Shown: piece after piece, positions 38,227-39,706 of the stretch
How the letters are laid out: each line of letters begins with the position of its first letter
Numbering within the stretch: position 1 is the first letter of the stretch
From: Mucilaginibacter sp.
Lineage (GTDB): Bacteria > Bacteroidota > Bacteroidia > Sphingobacteriales > Sphingobacteriaceae
DNA length: 39,706 bases
Assembly: GCF_028288225.1 (NCBI RefSeq)
Contig: NZ_JAQBOC010000030.1
Span: forward strand, 1-39,706
Direction of reading: 5' to 3'
Made by a program: the position numbers and the translations under genes
The notes under the pieces: model-generated
What the model was told of the DNA's origin: nothing
Seen by the model: the letters and a program-made list of their open reading frames with translations, nothing else
Database searches by the model: none

Positions 38227-39561
38227 TTATCTGATAAAGCTCAGTCGTTTACCGGCTTCATGTTCAATTAAACTTCCATTAGCCCACACAACCTTCCCTG
38301 AAACAATGGTATAGGCGATTTTCGATTTAAAAATAGTGCCTTCAAACGGGCTCCACTTGCATTGGTATAATATATTGTCCTTATTTACTTTCCACGGGGC
38401 ATTTAAATCTGCCAGCACAAGGTCGGCCCAGTAGCCTTCGCGGATAAAACCCCGTTTTTCTATTTGAAAGCAAACAGCAACATTATGCGCCATTTTTTCA
38501 GCTATTTGCTCTAAGCTAATTTTTCCCTGGTGAAATAATTCAAGCATCGCAGGCAAAGCATGCTGTACCAATGGTCCGCCGGAAGGAGCTTGCAGATAGG
38601 GCAATGATTTTTCTTCCAAAGTATGTGGGGCATGGTCGGTTGCTATTACATCAATACGGCCGTTAAGCACCGCTTTTAAAATGCCATCGCGGTCGTGCGC
38701 AGTTTTTACAGCCGGGTTCCATTTTATCAGGTTGCCTTTGGTTTCGTAATCCTTGTCGGTAAACCAAAGGTGATGGATACAAGCTTCGGCGGTTATTCTT
38801 TTATCCTTTAGCGGAACTGAGTTATCAAATAGGTAAGTTTCTTTTTCGGTTGAGAGATGTAAAATATGCAGCCGGGTGTTGTGTTTTTTTGCCAGGTCGA
38901 CTGCCATTGACGAGGATTTATAACAGGCCTCGGCGCTGCGGATCTTAGGGTGCAGCCTTACCGGAATGTTTTCGCCCAGTAATTGTTTGTAGTGTTCAAG
39001 ATTGCTTTTTATAGTGGCCTCATCCTCACAATGCGTGGCAACCAGCATAGGCGACTGTGCAAAGATCTTTTCGAGCGTATTAAGATCGTCCACTAACATA
39101 TTGCCGGTTGACGATCCCATAAAAACCTTTATACCGCAAACACTGCTTGTATCTGTGCGCAATACCTCATCAATATTATCATTTGATGCACCCATGAAGA
39201 ACGAGTAATTGGCCAGCGAGGTTCTTGCGGCTATATCATATTTATCCTGCAGCAATTGTTGTGTGAGCGTATTAGGAACTGTATTTGGCATCTCCATAAA
39301 TGAAGTTATGCCGCCGGCAACTGCCGCTCTTGACTCAGAGTAGATAGTTGCTTTATGAGTTAGGCCCGGCTCACGGAAATGTACCTGGTCGTCAATACAG
39401 CCGGGGAAAAGATATAAGCCTTCGGCATTGATCTCCTTATCGGCAACGGCATCAATTTGTTTATCAATCCGATCAATAAAGCCATCTTTCACCAAAACAT
39501 CAGCAATAAACTGCTGATTTTCATTAACTATTGTTGCCGATTTTATAAGAATTGAGCTCAT
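38227..39561 (-). CDS. pyrC: Dihydroorotase
   Basis: A 444-residue amidohydrolase that cyclises carbamoyl-aspartate to dihydroorotate in pyrimidine synthesis (cytoplasm). Seen: DDQVHFREPG (Asp57 to Gly66), the bridging-Lys candidate Lys145 in GIKVFMGSS, His177 in THCEDE, His235 region in LHILHLS and Asp309 in IATDHAPH. The first metal-binding His of the usual HxH is Gln59, leaving His61; I believe this is common in this clade's enzymes. It is monocistronic, converging on the GyrI-like gene. A TATCTTTG box lies only 4 bases before the ATG, hinting at a leaderless transcript. Confidence 0.9.
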   Translation of the reverse strand: MSSILIKSATIVNENQQFIADVLVKDGFIDRIDKQIDAVADKEINAEGLYLFPGCIDDQVHFREPGLTHKATIYSESRAAVAGGITSFMEMPNTVPNTLTQQLLQDKYDIAARTSLANYSFFMGASNDNIDEVLRTDTSSVCGIKVFMGSSTGNMLVDDLNTLEKIFAQSPMLVATHCEDEATIKSNLEHYKQLLGENIPVRLHPKIRSAEACYKSSSMAVDLAKKHNTRLHILHLSTEKETYLFDNSVPLKDKRITAEACIHHLWFTDKDYETKGNLIKWNPAVKTAHDRDGILKAVLNGRIDVIATDHAPHTLEEKSLPYLQAPSGGPLVQHALPAMLELFHQGKISLEQIAEKMAHNVAVCFQIEKRGFIREGYWADLVLADLNAPWKVNKDNILYQCKWSPFEGTIFKSKIAYTIVSGKVVWANGSLIEHEAGKRLSFIR

Positions 39562-39565
39562 AAGG

Positions 39566-39573
39566 CAAAGATA
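39566..39573 (-). promoter_or_regulatory. -7 box directly upstream of the dihydroorotase start
   Basis: On the minus strand TATCTTTG (39573-39566) matches TAnnTTTG perfectly, with four bases between it and the ATG at 39561. Initiation 4-7 bases after the box would fall at or within the start codon. The -33 position is T-rich but lacks TTTG. The rest of the window to 39706 holds no gene. Confidence 0.4.
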
Positions 39574-39706
39574 GTCTTTAGGTAACTTCTAAAAACTCCT
39601 TTTTTTTCGAAAGCGTCGATTTCGATGTTTTTAAAAAAAAGGCGTTTTTAGTTTTGTTTACATAAAACGGTGATTTTTAAGTATGTATTGCTGTTTTTGT
39701 TCATTA

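Overview
The window reads as a chromosomal segment of a Bacteroidota bacterium, most likely a soil or plant-associated member of the Sphingobacteriaceae (Mucilaginibacter or Pedobacter type). The signs are: moderately AT-rich DNA; promoter-like elements of the Bacteroidota form TTTG-N19/20-TAnnTTTG; start codons without strong Shine-Dalgarno sequences; many exported enzymes with short signal peptides ending in AQ or with Cys lipoboxes; and clade-typical proteins (the KOW-like/DUF2027-Smr protein, a DUF3472 protein, DUF2007, a DUF4199 remnant, and a dihydroorotase with QVHFREPG). I saw no rRNA, tRNA, CRISPR array, phage module, transposase or integrase. Genus-level placement is inference.

Layout. 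1-4200 holds housekeeping and stress genes: a cold-shock protein, a YtxH protein, a secreted M1 aminopeptidase facing them, and a DUF2027-Smr protein. Ahead of the last lies a promoter followed at once by an intrinsic terminator, which looks like a ~66-nt small RNA or an attenuator. 4515-8844 is a tight two-gene cassette of large secreted proteins (a predicted glycoside hydrolase and a DUF5077-DUF3472 protein). 8957-15707 is a mixed set: creatininase-like hydrolase, Crp/Fnr regulator, exported alpha/beta hydrolase, AlkZ-like winged-helix protein, then an AhpD-like protein, a DUF1348 protein and an AraC regulator. An orphan histidine kinase (minus strand) follows.

17325-26646 is all on the plus strand and centred on the envelope and glycans. 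A four-gene run with 13-40 bp gaps (PD40 repeat protein, polysaccharide deacetylase, dual-specificity phosphatase, acyltransferase 3) is followed by a GT39-type glycosyltransferase, a GH20 hexosaminidase and a GH30-like hydrolase. 26711-30478 carries ferritin, a small conserved protein, a zinc-finger plus alpha-CTD-like protein with a VOC protein, a methyltransferase and a lipoprotein. 30719-34714 (minus) holds a lipoprotein alpha-amylase with two LacI-type palindromes upstream, then cutC and a Tat-exported glycosylasparaginase. 34759-35038 is a frameshifted DUF4199 remnant. The rest holds a DUF2007 zinc-ribbon protein, a WYL regulator, an EVE protein, an AHSA1-type protein, a GyrI-like effector-binding protein and dihydroorotase.

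The most striking non-coding property is the number of different short palindromic or repeated elements in intergenic spacers: at least eight sequence types, two of them present at two loci here. Several touch genes directly. One appears to have rebuilt the start of the GH20 gene from a 69-bp duplication, one lies at the very start of the DUF2027-Smr gene, and one supplies the 3' end of two genes. No complete new multi-gene defence or metabolic system is evident. The best leads are the small RNA/attenuator, the repeat-made gene start, the paired LacI-type operators, the zinc-finger/alpha-CTD-like protein and the AlkZ-like protein.
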